Source: Enterococcus montenegrensis (GTDB taxonomy: Bacteria; Bacillota; Bacilli; Lactobacillales; Enterococcaceae). From it: a DNA stretch of 64,000 nucleotides. The notes under the pieces were generated by a model, which did not search any database, was not told the DNA's origin, and worked only from the letters and a program-made list of their open reading frames with translations. Position 1 is the stretch's first letter, and every line of letters starts with the position of its first letter. The stretch covers positions 1,968,501 through 2,032,500 of the forward strand of contig NZ_CP120467.1 in NCBI RefSeq assembly GCF_029983095.1, read 5' to 3'. Shown in pieces: positions 10,120 through 18,776 of the stretch. The translations under genes and the position numbers were made by a program.

Positions 10120-11487
10120 CTAGCGAAAATAATCTTTCGCAAGTTTTTCATAAATCACTTGTTCTTTTGGATTTGGTACAAACTGGTATTCTGTTCTTTG
10201 TGCGGGTATTTCTGGCTCGAAATACAAATAGTACAAGCCAAAAATGGGCTCGTTTTCTGGCGCATAAATACACTTGGCACCCAAAATTGTACTAGCCAAC
10301 TGCGCAAGTTCCGTCGTTTTAAAAAAGCCACCGCTTACTGATAACACTTGCTTTGGTGCTACCAATTTTACTAAACGCCTAATATTTAATAGCATCCCTT
10401 CAATGACACTGCGTAATAAATCTTCACGTGTATGTTGTAGAGTTAAGTTATAAAACCCGCCCCTTACTGTTTCATCCCAAAGTGGTGCTCTTTCACCATT
10501 TAGATAAGGCAAAAAGCGTAATCCCTTCGCACCGATCGTCGTTTTTTCTAGTAGCTCTGGTAATTGGGTAAAAAATGAAGAGGAATCTTTTGCTAATTGC
10601 GCAGCTGACCACTCCAATAATGACGCACCATTATTAGAAGGTGCACCAATTACAAAGTATTTTTCATTCAAATAGTAACAAAAATTTTGTTTATTTGGTT
10701 CTAATTGCGCAGTGGTAACAATTTGTCGGACTGCTGCACTCGTTCCAATTGTTAAACTGGCTGTTCTTTTCGTGCGATAAAAACTGGCATAAGCTGCCAG
10801 CGTGCCATCGCTAGCACCAACTGCAACTTTTATCCTTGGTGCAAAACCAAAGTGTTTAATTTTATCTATCTTCATAGCCAGTGTTTTCGTCGTGTCGACA
10901 ATTTCAGCTAATTGATTTGGCTTAATTGACAGATAAGATAGAATTTCTGTACTCCAGGTTTTCTTTTCCAAATCATAATATCCTGTAGCTGAAGCACAAG
11001 CACGATCAATGATAAATTCCCCAGTAAAGTATTCCAAGACCAGTTCTTTTAACCCCGACCATTGTGTCACTTCTTGATATTTATTAGTTTCTTTAAAATA
11101 AAGCAGTTTTGCAAAGGGCGACATTGCATGAATCGGTGTGCCTGTTAGTTGATAAAAATCTTTCGCTAATTTTGTTTTAGAAAATTCCGCAATCGTTTCT
11201 CCTGCCTGTAAGTCTGACCACAAAAAGACCCTTTGACTATTAGCCGGCCGCAAACTGTGCATTGCCGTACTAAAACTCATTATTGAAATTTTTTTTCGTA
11301 GATCTTTCGGAATTAGAAAAATCCCTTTTTCTAACAAAGCGATAATTTCTGAGGCACGTTGGTATCTTGCTGCTTTATCTTCATAAGTCGTTAATTTCAC
11401 ACTCGTTTCAAACAATAGTTGTTGCTCATAAATTACCCCTAGCTTAATTGCTGTGGTTCCAATATCGATTCCTAAAAATACAGCCAA
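10120..11487 (-). CDS. gntK: FGGY-family carbohydrate kinase, probable gluconokinase
   Basis: A 455-residue FGGY kinase, somewhat shorter than the usual 490-520. It starts FLGIDIGTTAIKLGV (phosphate-1 loop) and has FSTAMHSLRP, close to the FSSAMHSL motif of gluconokinases. TIGTSAAVR near 250 and VSGGFFKT near 390 form the ATP site. Expected to phosphorylate gluconate or a related sugar acid. The TTG at 11487 is used as start because AGAGGTGG precedes it. It has its own terminator and no linked transporter; the sugar-acid operon at 16964-22027 could use its product, KDPG aldolase being there. Confidence 0.82.
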   Translation of the reverse strand: MAVFLGIDIGTTAIKLGVIYEQQLLFETSVKLTTYEDKAARYQRASEIIALLEKGIFLIPKDLRKKISIMSFSTAMHSLRPANSQRVFLWSDLQAGETIAEFSKTKLAKDFYQLTGTPIHAMSPFAKLLYFKETNKYQEVTQWSGLKELVLEYFTGEFIIDRACASATGYYDLEKKTWSTEILSYLSIKPNQLAEIVDTTKTLAMKIDKIKHFGFAPRIKVAVGASDGTLAAYASFYRTKRTASLTIGTSAAVRQIVTTAQLEPNKQNFCYYLNEKYFVIGAPSNNGASLLEWSAAQLAKDSSSFFTQLPELLEKTTIGAKGLRFLPYLNGERAPLWDETVRGGFYNLTLQHTREDLLRSVIEGMLLNIRRLVKLVAPKQVLSVSGGFFKTTELAQLASTILGAKCIYAPENEPIFGLYYLYFEPEIPAQRTEYQFVPNPKEQVIYEKLAKDYFR

Positions 11488-11671
11488 ATTTATCCACCTC
11501 TATTTTAGCTCACTTCATGTTATTCTTCTTATTCTAGCATAAGAGTGTTTCTCTCTAAAATAAAGTGACGTTAAAAATGCGAACTATACCTCCTAACTTT
11601 TAGTCATAACGATTTTATTGCAGTCAAATCAATTTTTTTCGTGTGGAAAGTTTATACTTCCTTTACAGAAC

Positions 11672-11703
11672 AAAAAAAGACGTCGAAATATTATCGACGT
11701 CTT
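11672..11703 (-). terminator. Terminator of the CHAP-protein gene
   Basis: Minus-strand hairpin AAGACGTCGA / TCGACGTCTT followed by a run of T residues, about 15 bases after the stop. Confidence 0.9.
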
Positions 11704-11717
11704 GAAGATTCATTACA

Positions 11718-13037
11718 TTAACGGTGAATATAAGTTAAGCCAGATGCGCTTAATGTTTCGATGTTTGGACCAGTTGGTGATGAGAAGCCCATACCACCTT
11801 GTGAAATTGTAATTGTGTTGTTAGCTGCATTGTATGATTCAACGTAAGCTACGTGACCATATACTGGATCAGCATTCCAACTACCAACACTTTGGCCACC
11901 AGCAAATACTACAACTGCTCCAGCAGCTGGTGTTCCATCAACGCGGTAACCATCAGCAGCAGCTGAACCACCCCATTGTGCTCCATTACCCCAGTAAGTG
12001 CCTACCCAAGGCGCAACTTGTTTTACATACCAAGTACATTGTCCTTGTGCATACATATTACCTGAGCCAGAATGATCGATTCCATTACCTGAACCACCCC
12101 AGTTATTATTACCAGAGTCGTTATTATCATTGTTTGTATCGTTATCATTTGAATTATTATTATTGTTATTACCAGTATTACCAGTTTGGTTATCTTGCGC
12201 AGGTTTATTTGTTTCAGTTGATCCTGCAGTTGAACCAGATTCATTATTAGCAGGAGTAGTAGTTTCTTGTTGTGCTTGTGCTGCTAATTTTTCTTGACGA
12301 GCTGCTTCTTTTGCAGCAGCTGCAGCTTTTGCTTCTTGTTCTTTGCGGATACGAGCTGCTTCTGCTTCTGCTTGAGCTTTTTGTTTATTTAATTTATCTT
12401 TGTCGCTTTTAGCAGTTGCTTCTTCAGCAGCTAAGTTAGCTTTTAAGACATTTAATTCGGCTTGCTTATTGGCAATCGCATTTTTTTGTGTTTCTAACTC
12501 TTTTTGGTTAGCAGCTAGTGCGTTAACTTTTTCTTCATTTTCTTTAACTTTTGTTTCAACTGCTTGTTTGTCACGTTTTTGTTGGGCAACCAAGTCGTTG
12601 TTGGCCTTAACAATTGTTGTCATCGCTTGAACGCGACCAATAGCATCTGATAGAGAGTCAGACTCAACAACTGCATCGATAAAGTTTGTGCTTTGACCGT
12701 TCACTTGAACATCGCGAGCTTGTTTTTTGATTGCTTCTTCGCGTTTAGCAATTCGCACTTTTAATGTAGCGATTTTATCTTGCAATTTCATTGTGTCTTC
12801 ATTTAATTTAGCTTGTTTATTTTCTAAGTCGCTGACTTTTTCAGCAACTGCGGCAATTTCAGCTTCTAATGAACTAATTTGATTGGAAACATCAGCCTGT
12901 TGACCTTGTAAGCTGTTAATTTTTTGATCCTGTGCTTCAATTTTCTCATCAATAGTATCTGCAAAGGCTACATTACTTGGTACGGCTGCAAGTGTTAATG
13001 AGCAAACTAATAATGCTGATAACAAACTCTTCTTCAC
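11718..13037 (-). CDS. Secreted PcsB/SagA-like peptidoglycan hydrolase with CHAP domain
   Basis: A 439-residue secreted protein. Residues 1-26 are a signal peptide ending near NVAFA. Residues about 30-250 form a long coiled coil, alanine- and lysine-rich at its end, then a low-complexity Asn/Asp/Thr/Gly linker. The C-terminal ~115 residues are a CHAP amidase domain with the catalytic cysteine in GQCTWYV and histidine in GHVAYVE. This architecture matches PcsB-type cell-division hydrolases and enterococcal SalB-like antigens; E. faecium SagA instead carries an NlpC/P60 domain. The start is GTG at 13037 with a clear GGAGG site. It likely cleaves septal peptidoglycan. Confidence 0.9.
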   Translation of the reverse strand: MKKSLLSALLVCSLTLAAVPSNVAFADTIDEKIEAQDQKINSLQGQQADVSNQISSLEAEIAAVAEKVSDLENKQAKLNEDTMKLQDKIATLKVRIAKREEAIKKQARDVQVNGQSTNFIDAVVESDSLSDAIGRVQAMTTIVKANNDLVAQQKRDKQAVETKVKENEEKVNALAANQKELETQKNAIANKQAELNVLKANLAAEEATAKSDKDKLNKQKAQAEAEAARIRKEQEAKAAAAAKEAARQEKLAAQAQQETTTPANNESGSTAGSTETNKPAQDNQTGNTGNNNNNNSNDNDTNNDNNDSGNNNWGGSGNGIDHSGSGNMYAQGQCTWYVKQVAPWVGTYWGNGAQWGGSAAADGYRVDGTPAAGAVVVFAGGQSVGSWNADPVYGHVAYVESYNAANNTITISQGGMGFSSPTGPNIETLSASGLTYIHR

Positions 13038-13381
13038 GTAAAATTCCTCCGAATGGCGTCTTATTTTCTTATTTAATAAATAATAATTACAGGTTAAAAA
13101 TTTCTCTTCTCTTTTAACGCTAAGAGCAGTTTAACACAGTGATATGTCAAACAAATAATAGCTATGTTACAAAAACATTTCAAAACACAATGTTTTTTTT
13201 ACAATTGTCAAAAAAGCACTATTCCATTATTTATAGTGATTAATAACTATACTTTCTATTATTTCTTGTTCTTTTTAATCAAGAAAAGATGAAAACCATT
13301 CAATTATCCAACCTTTTTTCAATTGAAAGTCAAAAAATTTTTTTCTTTGTAAAATAATTTTTAATCTGAAATGAACACTAT

Positions 13382-13430
13382 AAAGACGCTAGGAGAAAAG
13401 TTGAGTGGACTTTTTTCCTAGCGTCTTTTT
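13382..13430. terminator. Bidirectional hairpin in the gap between surface-protein genes
   Basis: Arms AAGACGCTAGGA and TCCTAGCGTCTT enclose a 25-base loop. A T-run follows on the plus side and a shorter one on the minus side. It lies about 105 bases after the SEP-repeat gene and probably ends its transcript. The remainder of 13038-13535 is AT-rich leader/promoter sequence for the CHAP gene; I see no ORF in it. Confidence 0.7.
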
Positions 13431-13535
13431 TATCACAAAATAAGGGGAAGATTACGATTTGCATGACCTAAAAATACTTCATAATATTAACTTTAACAGC
13501 TTTCATCCTAACGGCTAGCACTTAAATCATTCTAT

Positions 13536-14453
13536 TTATTTACGAAATTTCCAAAAGATTGGCACAGATAATGACAAAATTCCACCCAAAATAACTAGCC
13601 AAACATTTTCTTTTTCACCCATCTTAGGTAATAGTTTTTGCTTTTTCGTTTCTAAAATCGAACTTTCATCTTTCTCAACGTTACCTTGCTGCTTTGGTTT
13701 ACTTGGTTCACTTGGTTCACTTGGTTCACTTGGCTCACTTGGCTCACTTGGTTCACTTGGTTCACTTGGTTCACTTGGTTCACTTGGCCCACTTGGCTCA
13801 CTTGGCTCACTTGGCTCACTTGGCTCACTTGGCTCACTTGGCTCACTTGGCTCACTTGGCTCACTTGGCTCACTTGGCTCACTTGGCTCACTTGGCTCAC
13901 TTGGCTCACTTGGCTCACTTGGCTCACTTGGGTCGTCATTCTTCGTATCTAAGTATGGATCGTTTGGATCTTGGATAATCGTTTGTGTTTGGCTATAAGG
14001 AGTCAAATGCTGTTTATCTTCTGGATTACTATCCAAAACTTTCACCGTGAATAATTTAGGACCAACAATTGAATCCAGTAAAACAATCGAAAAGGAGAAG
14101 TATCCTTTTTTATTCGTAAAGTCAAAAGTCAAATTATTATCATAAGATGCAGCTAACGCAGGGTCTACATTGGAAAAAATAATTTGAGCTTGACCAATTG
14201 GAAGCGTATCTCCCGAGAAATCTATTTCACCATAAACGGTAATTTTTTGACCTACTTGCATCTTAGTTACTCCAGAATTAAATAAGTAAAAATCATCAGA
14301 AAAGGTAATGCAATTGGCGTTTGCCCAGCCACTAGATGCAACAGTTGCTTGATTTTGTTCGTCTAAAGAGCTTCCATGAGCAATACTACCAGTTGTTGTC
14401 ATAAAAAATGTCATAAAAATACTAACAATAAAGATTTTCTTCGTTTTTTTCAA
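13536..14453 (-). CDS. Ser-Glu-Pro repeat cell-wall surface protein with LPKMG anchor
   Basis: A 305-residue surface protein. Residues 1-28 are a signal peptide (hydrophobic IFIVSIFMTFFMTTTGSIA). Residues about 30-170 are a unique extracellular domain. Residues about 177-255 are roughly 26 Ser-Glu-Pro triplets with single SGP and SKP variants, a stiff acidic stalk. The C-terminus has the sortase-type motif LPKMG, then a hydrophobic segment and the charged tail KFRK. M replaces T in LPXTG; such variants are known in small enterococcal anchors. The unique domain is not recognised. A ligand or adhesion role is only a guess. Confidence 0.82.
   Translation of the reverse strand: MKKTKKIFIVSIFMTFFMTTTGSIAHGSSLDEQNQATVASSGWANANCITFSDDFYLFNSGVTKMQVGQKITVYGEIDFSGDTLPIGQAQIIFSNVDPALAASYDNNLTFDFTNKKGYFSFSIVLLDSIVGPKLFTVKVLDSNPEDKQHLTPYSQTQTIIQDPNDPYLDTKNDDPSEPSEPSEPSEPSEPSEPSEPSEPSEPSEPSEPSEPSEPSEPSEPSGPSEPSEPSEPSEPSEPSEPSEPSEPSEPSKPKQQGNVEKDESSILETKKQKLLPKMGEKENVWLVILGGILSLSVPIFWKFRK
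13697..13932 (-). repeat. 9-bp tandem repeat encoding the SEP stalk
   Basis: About 26 copies of the unit TCACTTGGC/TCACTTGGT (plus strand), giving Ser-Glu-Pro on the minus strand. The only frequent variation is the Glu codon, GAG or GAA; the GAA units cluster toward the 3' end of the gene. Because the unit is 9 bp, gain or loss of copies keeps the reading frame, so stalk length can vary by slippage without loss of the anchor. Confidence 0.95.
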
Positions 14454-14587
14454 ATTATATACCCCGTTTCATTAAATGTTGCACTGAGTATACGTTTGAA
14501 AACAGTCGTTTTATTATATATTTTTTTGAAAAGTGATATTTTTTCATAAAATTGCATTGCGTGCTACTATCTAGGTGAGGTGAAACT

Positions 14588-14647
14588 ATGGAAACGCAAG
14601 CCGCAATTCAAAATCATTTATTAAAGAAAAAAACAGAATCAAATTAA
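14588..14647 (+). pseudogene. 5' fragment of the Mga-like regulator, before a frameshift
   Basis: ATG at 14588 follows a good GGTGAGGTG site and encodes METQAAIQNHLLKKKTESN before a stop at 14645. The downstream frame, read from a shift in the seven-A run at 14627-14633, continues as NRIKLNIFKFLADLDFP and then the regulator. The original protein therefore probably began here; one base is missing from the A-run, or ribosome or polymerase slippage restores the frame. Confidence 0.7.
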
Positions 14648-14661
14648 ATATTTTCAAGTTT

Positions 14662-16092
14662 TTGGCAGACCTCGATTTTCCAATTACAACGCATTTCATT
14701 GCGAATCGTTTTAAAATTTCTGAGGCGAATTTAACAGTCTATTTACAAGAACTAAAAAAAGATTTATTTCAGATTGACTATCCAGTTAAAGCCATCAAAA
14801 AAGAAAATAAATTCATTTTTTTAGATATTGCTTCCCAAGATTGCGCACGTCTGTACTATCAACTTTTTACAAATTACTGCGAAGCTGCGACAAATTATAT
14901 TATCTTAACTTCGTTATTGGATAAGTCGAATACTTCAATTACTAAAATTAGTCAAGCAACCCATTTTAGTGCACCACATGTTTATTCTAAGATGAAAGAA
15001 ATCAATAATTTTTTAGCACTGTATGGGATTACAATAAACTTTGCAGCCAATGGAACCAAAAAAATTAGTGGCAGTGAAATTCAAATTCAATACTGTATGT
15101 TAGACATCTATTGGAATATCCATACCAATACAGGTCCTATCTTTCATGCGCAAAAAAACGCAAATAGAAACCAAGTTTTACGTACTTATTTTACAGACAG
15201 AATTATTTTGGAGCTTAATTCTAGTATGCTAGACAAACTTTTTGTCATTTTTCAGTCCGTTCATACTTATTTTCCCGTCACGAGTTTAACTGAATTTCGC
15301 GCTAGTCTCAAAAATTTGGAAAATTTTTCTAGTCTATTTATCCAATCTTTTGATATCGTAAAAGAACAGGCGCCTGTGACGCAAGATCAGCGTTATCTCA
15401 TTAATCTATTAGCGCGACTTTCTCTTGCGAAAATTGACAGTCCTACGTTAAATCACAAACAATATCTTCAACTAAAAAATTTACAGGCACCCATTTTTTT
15501 AGCAACAAAAGATTTATTGACTGATTTTATCTCACAATTTAATTTGCTGGTACCTTTAGAAGAACTCGAACTTTATACGTTAAACTTTATCCGGCATCAA
15601 CTTTACGCCAAGCTCTTTGTGCCTACTCAACCTAACACGACCCTACCCAGCTCTAGCCTACAAAATGAACTGAATCATGGTATTATCCAAAAAAAAATTT
15701 CCGCCTTTTACCAGGACTTTGCAAATACTCAAAATCACGTTATAAAAAAATACGATTCAGATTGGATGATTGAAGATTTGCTGCATTTTTATGATCGCTT
15801 CAAACCAACTTCAAAAATACAAATTGGAGTCAATTACACCCGAGACTATTACGTAGCCGATGATTTGTGTGCACAATTAGAACATATCTTTGGCACAGAC
15901 CAGCTTCTATTTAAAAGACGTGTTTTTAGCCAATGCGATATCATTATTACAGATTGCCCTCTAACAGATGTCCGTTACGAAGCTAAAATTATTTATCTAC
16001 TTGAAAGCCAATTGGATCAAGCGGCATTGCAGTCTTTAATCAAAAAAGTAGCAAACCAAATTTTTATTTTAAGAACGAAAAATAGCTTTTAA
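14662..16092 (+). CDS. Mga-like transcriptional regulator (N-terminus frameshifted)
   Basis: The open frame gives 476 residues from a TTG with no ribosome site, so this start is unlikely to be natural; the proper start is ATG 14588 in another frame. The N-terminal half has two helix-turn-helix regions (FIANRFKISEANLTVYLQEL and ISQATHFSAPHVYSKMKEI). The middle is PRD-like, and the last ~90 residues resemble the EIIB-like end of Mga/AtxA regulators (QIGVNYTRDYYVADDL). Such proteins control surface and virulence genes, and it lies divergent from the SEP-repeat surface gene, its likely target. Family assignment is from architecture. Confidence 0.75.
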   Translation: MADLDFPITTHFIANRFKISEANLTVYLQELKKDLFQIDYPVKAIKKENKFIFLDIASQDCARLYYQLFTNYCEAATNYIILTSLLDKSNTSITKISQATHFSAPHVYSKMKEINNFLALYGITINFAANGTKKISGSEIQIQYCMLDIYWNIHTNTGPIFHAQKNANRNQVLRTYFTDRIILELNSSMLDKLFVIFQSVHTYFPVTSLTEFRASLKNLENFSSLFIQSFDIVKEQAPVTQDQRYLINLLARLSLAKIDSPTLNHKQYLQLKNLQAPIFLATKDLLTDFISQFNLLVPLEELELYTLNFIRHQLYAKLFVPTQPNTTLPSSSLQNELNHGIIQKKISAFYQDFANTQNHVIKKYDSDWMIEDLLHFYDRFKPTSKIQIGVNYTRDYYVADDLCAQLEHIFGTDQLLFKRRVFSQCDIIITDCPLTDVRYEAKIIYLLESQLDQAALQSLIKKVANQIFILRTKNSF

Positions 16093-16194
16093 ATAAAAAA
16101 GCTTCGCAAATCCTCGCAACATGTGAAGTCAGATCTTGTTAAAACTGTTGCTCTAATCTTTTTACTTGTCAAAAACTTATACTTTCTTAAAGAT

Positions 16195-16287
16195 AAAAAA
16201 ACTTTTAGCCCTTTACTTAGAAATAAGCAATAAAGACCTTTACTTTATTGACTGAATTTCTAGTGATAAAAGGCTAAAAGTTTTTTT
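16195..16287. terminator. Long hairpin between convergent genes
   Basis: Outer arms AAAAAACTTTTAGCC and GGCTAAAAGTTTTTT pair around an internal AT-rich segment. A and T runs flank it, so it can end both the Mga-like gene (plus) and the glutathione peroxidase gene (minus). Confidence 0.75.
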
Positions 16288-16295
16288 GCAGCTCT

Positions 16296-16766
16296 TTAAA
16301 GTAATTGTTCAATGGTTGGGATAATTTTTTCAGGTGGAGTAGCAGATGCAAAGCGCTTTACGACTTTGCCGTTACGGTCAACAATAAATTTTGTAAAGTT
16401 CCATTTAATCGCCGCGCCTAATCCTTTTTGTTCTTTTTTTAAGAATTGATATAAAGGTGCCTCATTTTCACCATTTACTTCAATTTTTCCAAATGTCTTA
16501 AACGTCGTGTGATAACGTAATTGGCAAAATTCCTGAATTTCTTCATTACTACCAGGAGCTTGATTACCAAACTGATTACAAGGAAAATCCAATATTTCAA
16601 ATCCTTCTGCCTGAAAGCGTTGATATAAATTTTCCAGTCCTTCATATTGTGGTGTAAAACCACATCCTGTAGCAGTATTTACAATGAGCAAAACTTTCCC
16701 TGCATAATCTTTCATCGACACAGATTTTCCGGTGACATCTTTTACTGTATAATCATAAATTGACAT
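16296..16766 (-). CDS. Glutathione peroxidase family peroxidase
   Basis: A 156-residue thioredoxin-fold peroxidase. The peroxidatic cysteine is in TATGCGFTPQYEGL (about residue 35). The family glutamine and tryptophan appear in FPCNQFGNQAPG and KWNFTKFIVDRNG. The length is typical of bacterial cysteine-type enzymes, which usually use thioredoxin rather than glutathione. It reduces hydrogen or lipid peroxides in the cytoplasm. ATG after AGGAGGG; single-gene unit. Confidence 0.93.
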   Translation of the reverse strand: MSIYDYTVKDVTGKSVSMKDYAGKVLLIVNTATGCGFTPQYEGLENLYQRFQAEGFEILDFPCNQFGNQAPGSNEEIQEFCQLRYHTTFKTFGKIEVNGENEAPLYQFLKKEQKGLGAAIKWNFTKFIVDRNGKVVKRFASATPPEKIIPTIEQLL

Positions 16767-16852
16767 TTTATCCCTCCTAATTACTTATCAATGCACTCAT
16801 TATACGTTAATTTTCTATTCTTGCGTATTTTGTTGATTTGCTTCATGACGGC

Positions 16853-16932
16853 AAAAAAAGACTTGGTCCATAAGTGTTGCTTTTATACGTCAGAAAAAAT
16901 CCAACTAAAAAGCACCTCAAGACCCAAGTCTT
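16853..16932 (-). terminator. Terminator of the sugar-acid operon
   Basis: On the minus strand AAGACTTGG and CCAAGTCTT pair across a ~50-base loop and are followed by a run of T residues. It lies about 30 bases after the eda stop. The large loop is unusual for a simple terminator. Confidence 0.65.
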
Positions 16933-16963
16933 CATTTCGTTAAAAAAATTCATGTTTCCAAAA

Positions 16964-17602
16964 TCAGATTTGCTGCCATTTTTTGCTATAGAGCGCGGCC
17001 GTTTTGGTTACTTGTGCGTAGTCATTTTCGGCAACGCCTTGAAAAAGATTACCACCAACCCCAACCAAGAGAGCCCCAGCATTTTTCCAAGCTGCCAGGT
17101 TATCTAGATTAATGCCACCTGTTGGCATAATGCTAATTTGTGGCAACGGAGCTTTAATACTCTTAATTAATGTTGGTTCAAAATTGTTAGCAGGAAACAA
17201 CTTTACAATTTCTGCTCCACTCATCAACGCCTGCTGCATTTCTGTTATTGTCATACATCCAGGCAAATAAGGAATCTGATACAAGTTACAGATTTGAGCC
17301 GTTTCTTTGTTAAAAGTAGGACTCACAATAAATTCAGCCCCTGCCATAATTGCCAACCGCGCCGTCGTTGCATCAAGTACCGTACCTGCACCAATGACTA
17401 CACCACTTTTTACAGGATAGATTTCATTAAGCTGCGTAATCACAGCAGCAGCATTAGGTACAGAAAACGTCACTTCTAATCCCAAAATTCCACCTGCAAC
17501 AACTGCTTTTGCCGCATTTAGCGCCTGTTGCGCCGTTTCTTCTCTGATGACTGCAACAATTCCTGTTTTTTCAAGGCGAGCTAAAACTTCTCCTTTTTTC
17601 AT
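16964..17602 (-). CDS. eda: KDPG/KHG aldolase
   Basis: Class I aldolase, 212 residues, that splits 2-keto-3-deoxy-6-phosphogluconate into pyruvate and glyceraldehyde-3-phosphate. The Schiff-base lysine is in VKLFPANNF and the general-base glutamate in GLEVTFSVPN. GAGTVLD and PTGGIN form the phosphate site. It is the last gene of the operon and takes the product of KdgK encoded upstream. Confidence 0.93.
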   Translation of the reverse strand: MKKGEVLARLEKTGIVAVIREETAQQALNAAKAVVAGGILGLEVTFSVPNAAAVITQLNEIYPVKSGVVIGAGTVLDATTARLAIMAGAEFIVSPTFNKETAQICNLYQIPYLPGCMTITEMQQALMSGAEIVKLFPANNFEPTLIKSIKAPLPQISIMPTGGINLDNLAAWKNAGALLVGVGGNLFQGVAENDYAQVTKTAALYSKKWQQI

Positions 17603-17611
17603 CGCGAACCT

Positions 17612-18154
17612 CTACTCTACATTGACGTGTTCATGTAGCGCATCTTCATTCGAAGTTTCGTCTCGTGCGGCTAATTTCAACGTCAATGCATCTAATGTAA
17701 TATGCACAGTTTGATCAAAAAGACTTGATAATAATTGAACAGATTTAATCCCTGCACCTGTTTTAGTTGCACCAGGCACAACAATAACTTTATCGGCTAA
17801 TTCGGCCAGCGGCGATGTCAAATCACTAGTCAAAACAACGATGTCTAAACCTAACTTTTTAGCTGCTTGTGTATCTGCTACAATTCCTTTGGTGGTCCCC
17901 GAACCTGAAATAGCTACCCAGGTATCTCCTTTTTGAATTGAAGGTGTAATGGTTTCTCCCATCACAAAATCAGTATAGCCAATATGCATTAGACGCATAG
18001 CAAATCCTTTTGCTTGAAAGCCACTTCGACCTGCGCCAATAACAAAGATACGTTTGTTTTTTTGAAACAAAGGTAATGCATCTTCCAGTTGTTTTTCATC
18101 CACTAATGCCATGACGTGATTAATTTCTGCCATAATTGTTTCAATTGTTTTCAT
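17612..18154 (-). CDS. hxlB: SIS-domain 6-phospho-3-hexuloisomerase
   Basis: A 180-residue sugar isomerase. The SIS fold is marked by FVIGAGRSGFQAKGFAMRL, ISGSGTTKG and VVLTSDLTSPLA. HxlB converts 3-hexulose-6-phosphate into fructose-6-phosphate in the ribulose monophosphate route. The ATG at 18154 is chosen because GGAGGCAATTCATT precedes it; a longer frame starts at 18178 but lacks a ribosome site. It overlaps the end of hxlA by 14 bases, so the two are translated together. Confidence 0.88.
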   Translation of the reverse strand: MKTIETIMAEINHVMALVDEKQLEDALPLFQKNKRIFVIGAGRSGFQAKGFAMRLMHIGYTDFVMGETITPSIQKGDTWVAISGSGTTKGIVADTQAAKKLGLDIVVLTSDLTSPLAELADKVIVVPGATKTGAGIKSVQLLSSLFDQTVHITLDALTLKLAARDETSNEDALHEHVNVE

Positions 18155-18776
18155 AATGAATTGCCTCCATAAATTCATTTACTGCCTTAATTGGATCTTG
18201 TGCTTTGGCAATTTTTGAACCTACAATTACCACTTCCAATAATCCTTGTTGTGCTAATTTTTTTGTTTGTTCGAAATCAATACCTCCGGCAATAGCCAAG
18301 CGTTTAATTGTAGGAAATTTTTCGTGGAATGCTGCTACAGTTACCACAGCATCCAATTTATCCTTGCGATCAATCGAATGATGCAAGGCATAAATTGCCT
18401 CGGGAAAATCTTTTATTGCTGCAATTTTTTCATCACTTACTTCTAATAAATCAATCATCATTGTTTTGTTTTCTTTTTGTGCAACCTTATAACAAGCAAC
18501 AAGGGTGTCATAAGACGCAGCCCCCATCACCGTGACAATATCTCCACCATAATGAAAAGCCTGATTAAACTCATAGGCTCCTTCATCAATTGTTTTACTA
18601 TCTACTAATAACGTTGTCTGAGTCAGTTTTTGGCGCATGCGCTCAATTGCAACATTCCCATAATCTTTAACTAAAGAAGTGCCCATCTCTAAAATATCAG
18701 TTTTCCCATTAAGCTGTTGCGCTAATTCTTCTGCTTCTTCTATCGAAATACGATCAATTGCGGTTTGTAACTTCAT
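18141..18776 (-). CDS. hxlA: 3-hexulose-6-phosphate synthase / OMPDC-superfamily lyase
   Basis: A 211-residue TIM-barrel protein of the orotidine decarboxylase superfamily. The signature DxKxxD is seen as DSKTIDEG near 60, and the phosphate site as AIAGGIDFEQ. The family includes hexulose-6-phosphate synthase (formaldehyde plus ribulose-5-phosphate) and 3-keto-L-gulonate-6-phosphate decarboxylase. The adjacent hxlB favours the first. In a sugar-acid operon the reverse reaction, or a related one on a keto-sugar phosphate, is conceivable. Confidence 0.85.
   Translation of the reverse strand: MKLQTAIDRISIEEAEELAQQLNGKTDILEMGTSLVKDYGNVAIERMRQKLTQTTLLVDSKTIDEGAYEFNQAFHYGGDIVTVMGAASYDTLVACYKVAQKENKTMMIDLLEVSDEKIAAIKDFPEAIYALHHSIDRKDKLDAVVTVAAFHEKFPTIKRLAIAGGIDFEQTKKLAQQGLLEVVIVGSKIAKAQDPIKAVNEFMEAIHYENN

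Noticed and set aside
11834-12250. Plus-strand frame opposite the CHAP gene
   Set aside because: Antisense shadow of the low-complexity linker; composition is an artefact of Asn/Asp-rich codons.
13652-13978. Long frames with WLTWLTW, HLAHLAH or QVSQVSQ repeats
   Set aside because: They are other-frame readings of the 9-bp SEP repeat; no ribosome site or coding logic apart from the surface-protein frame.
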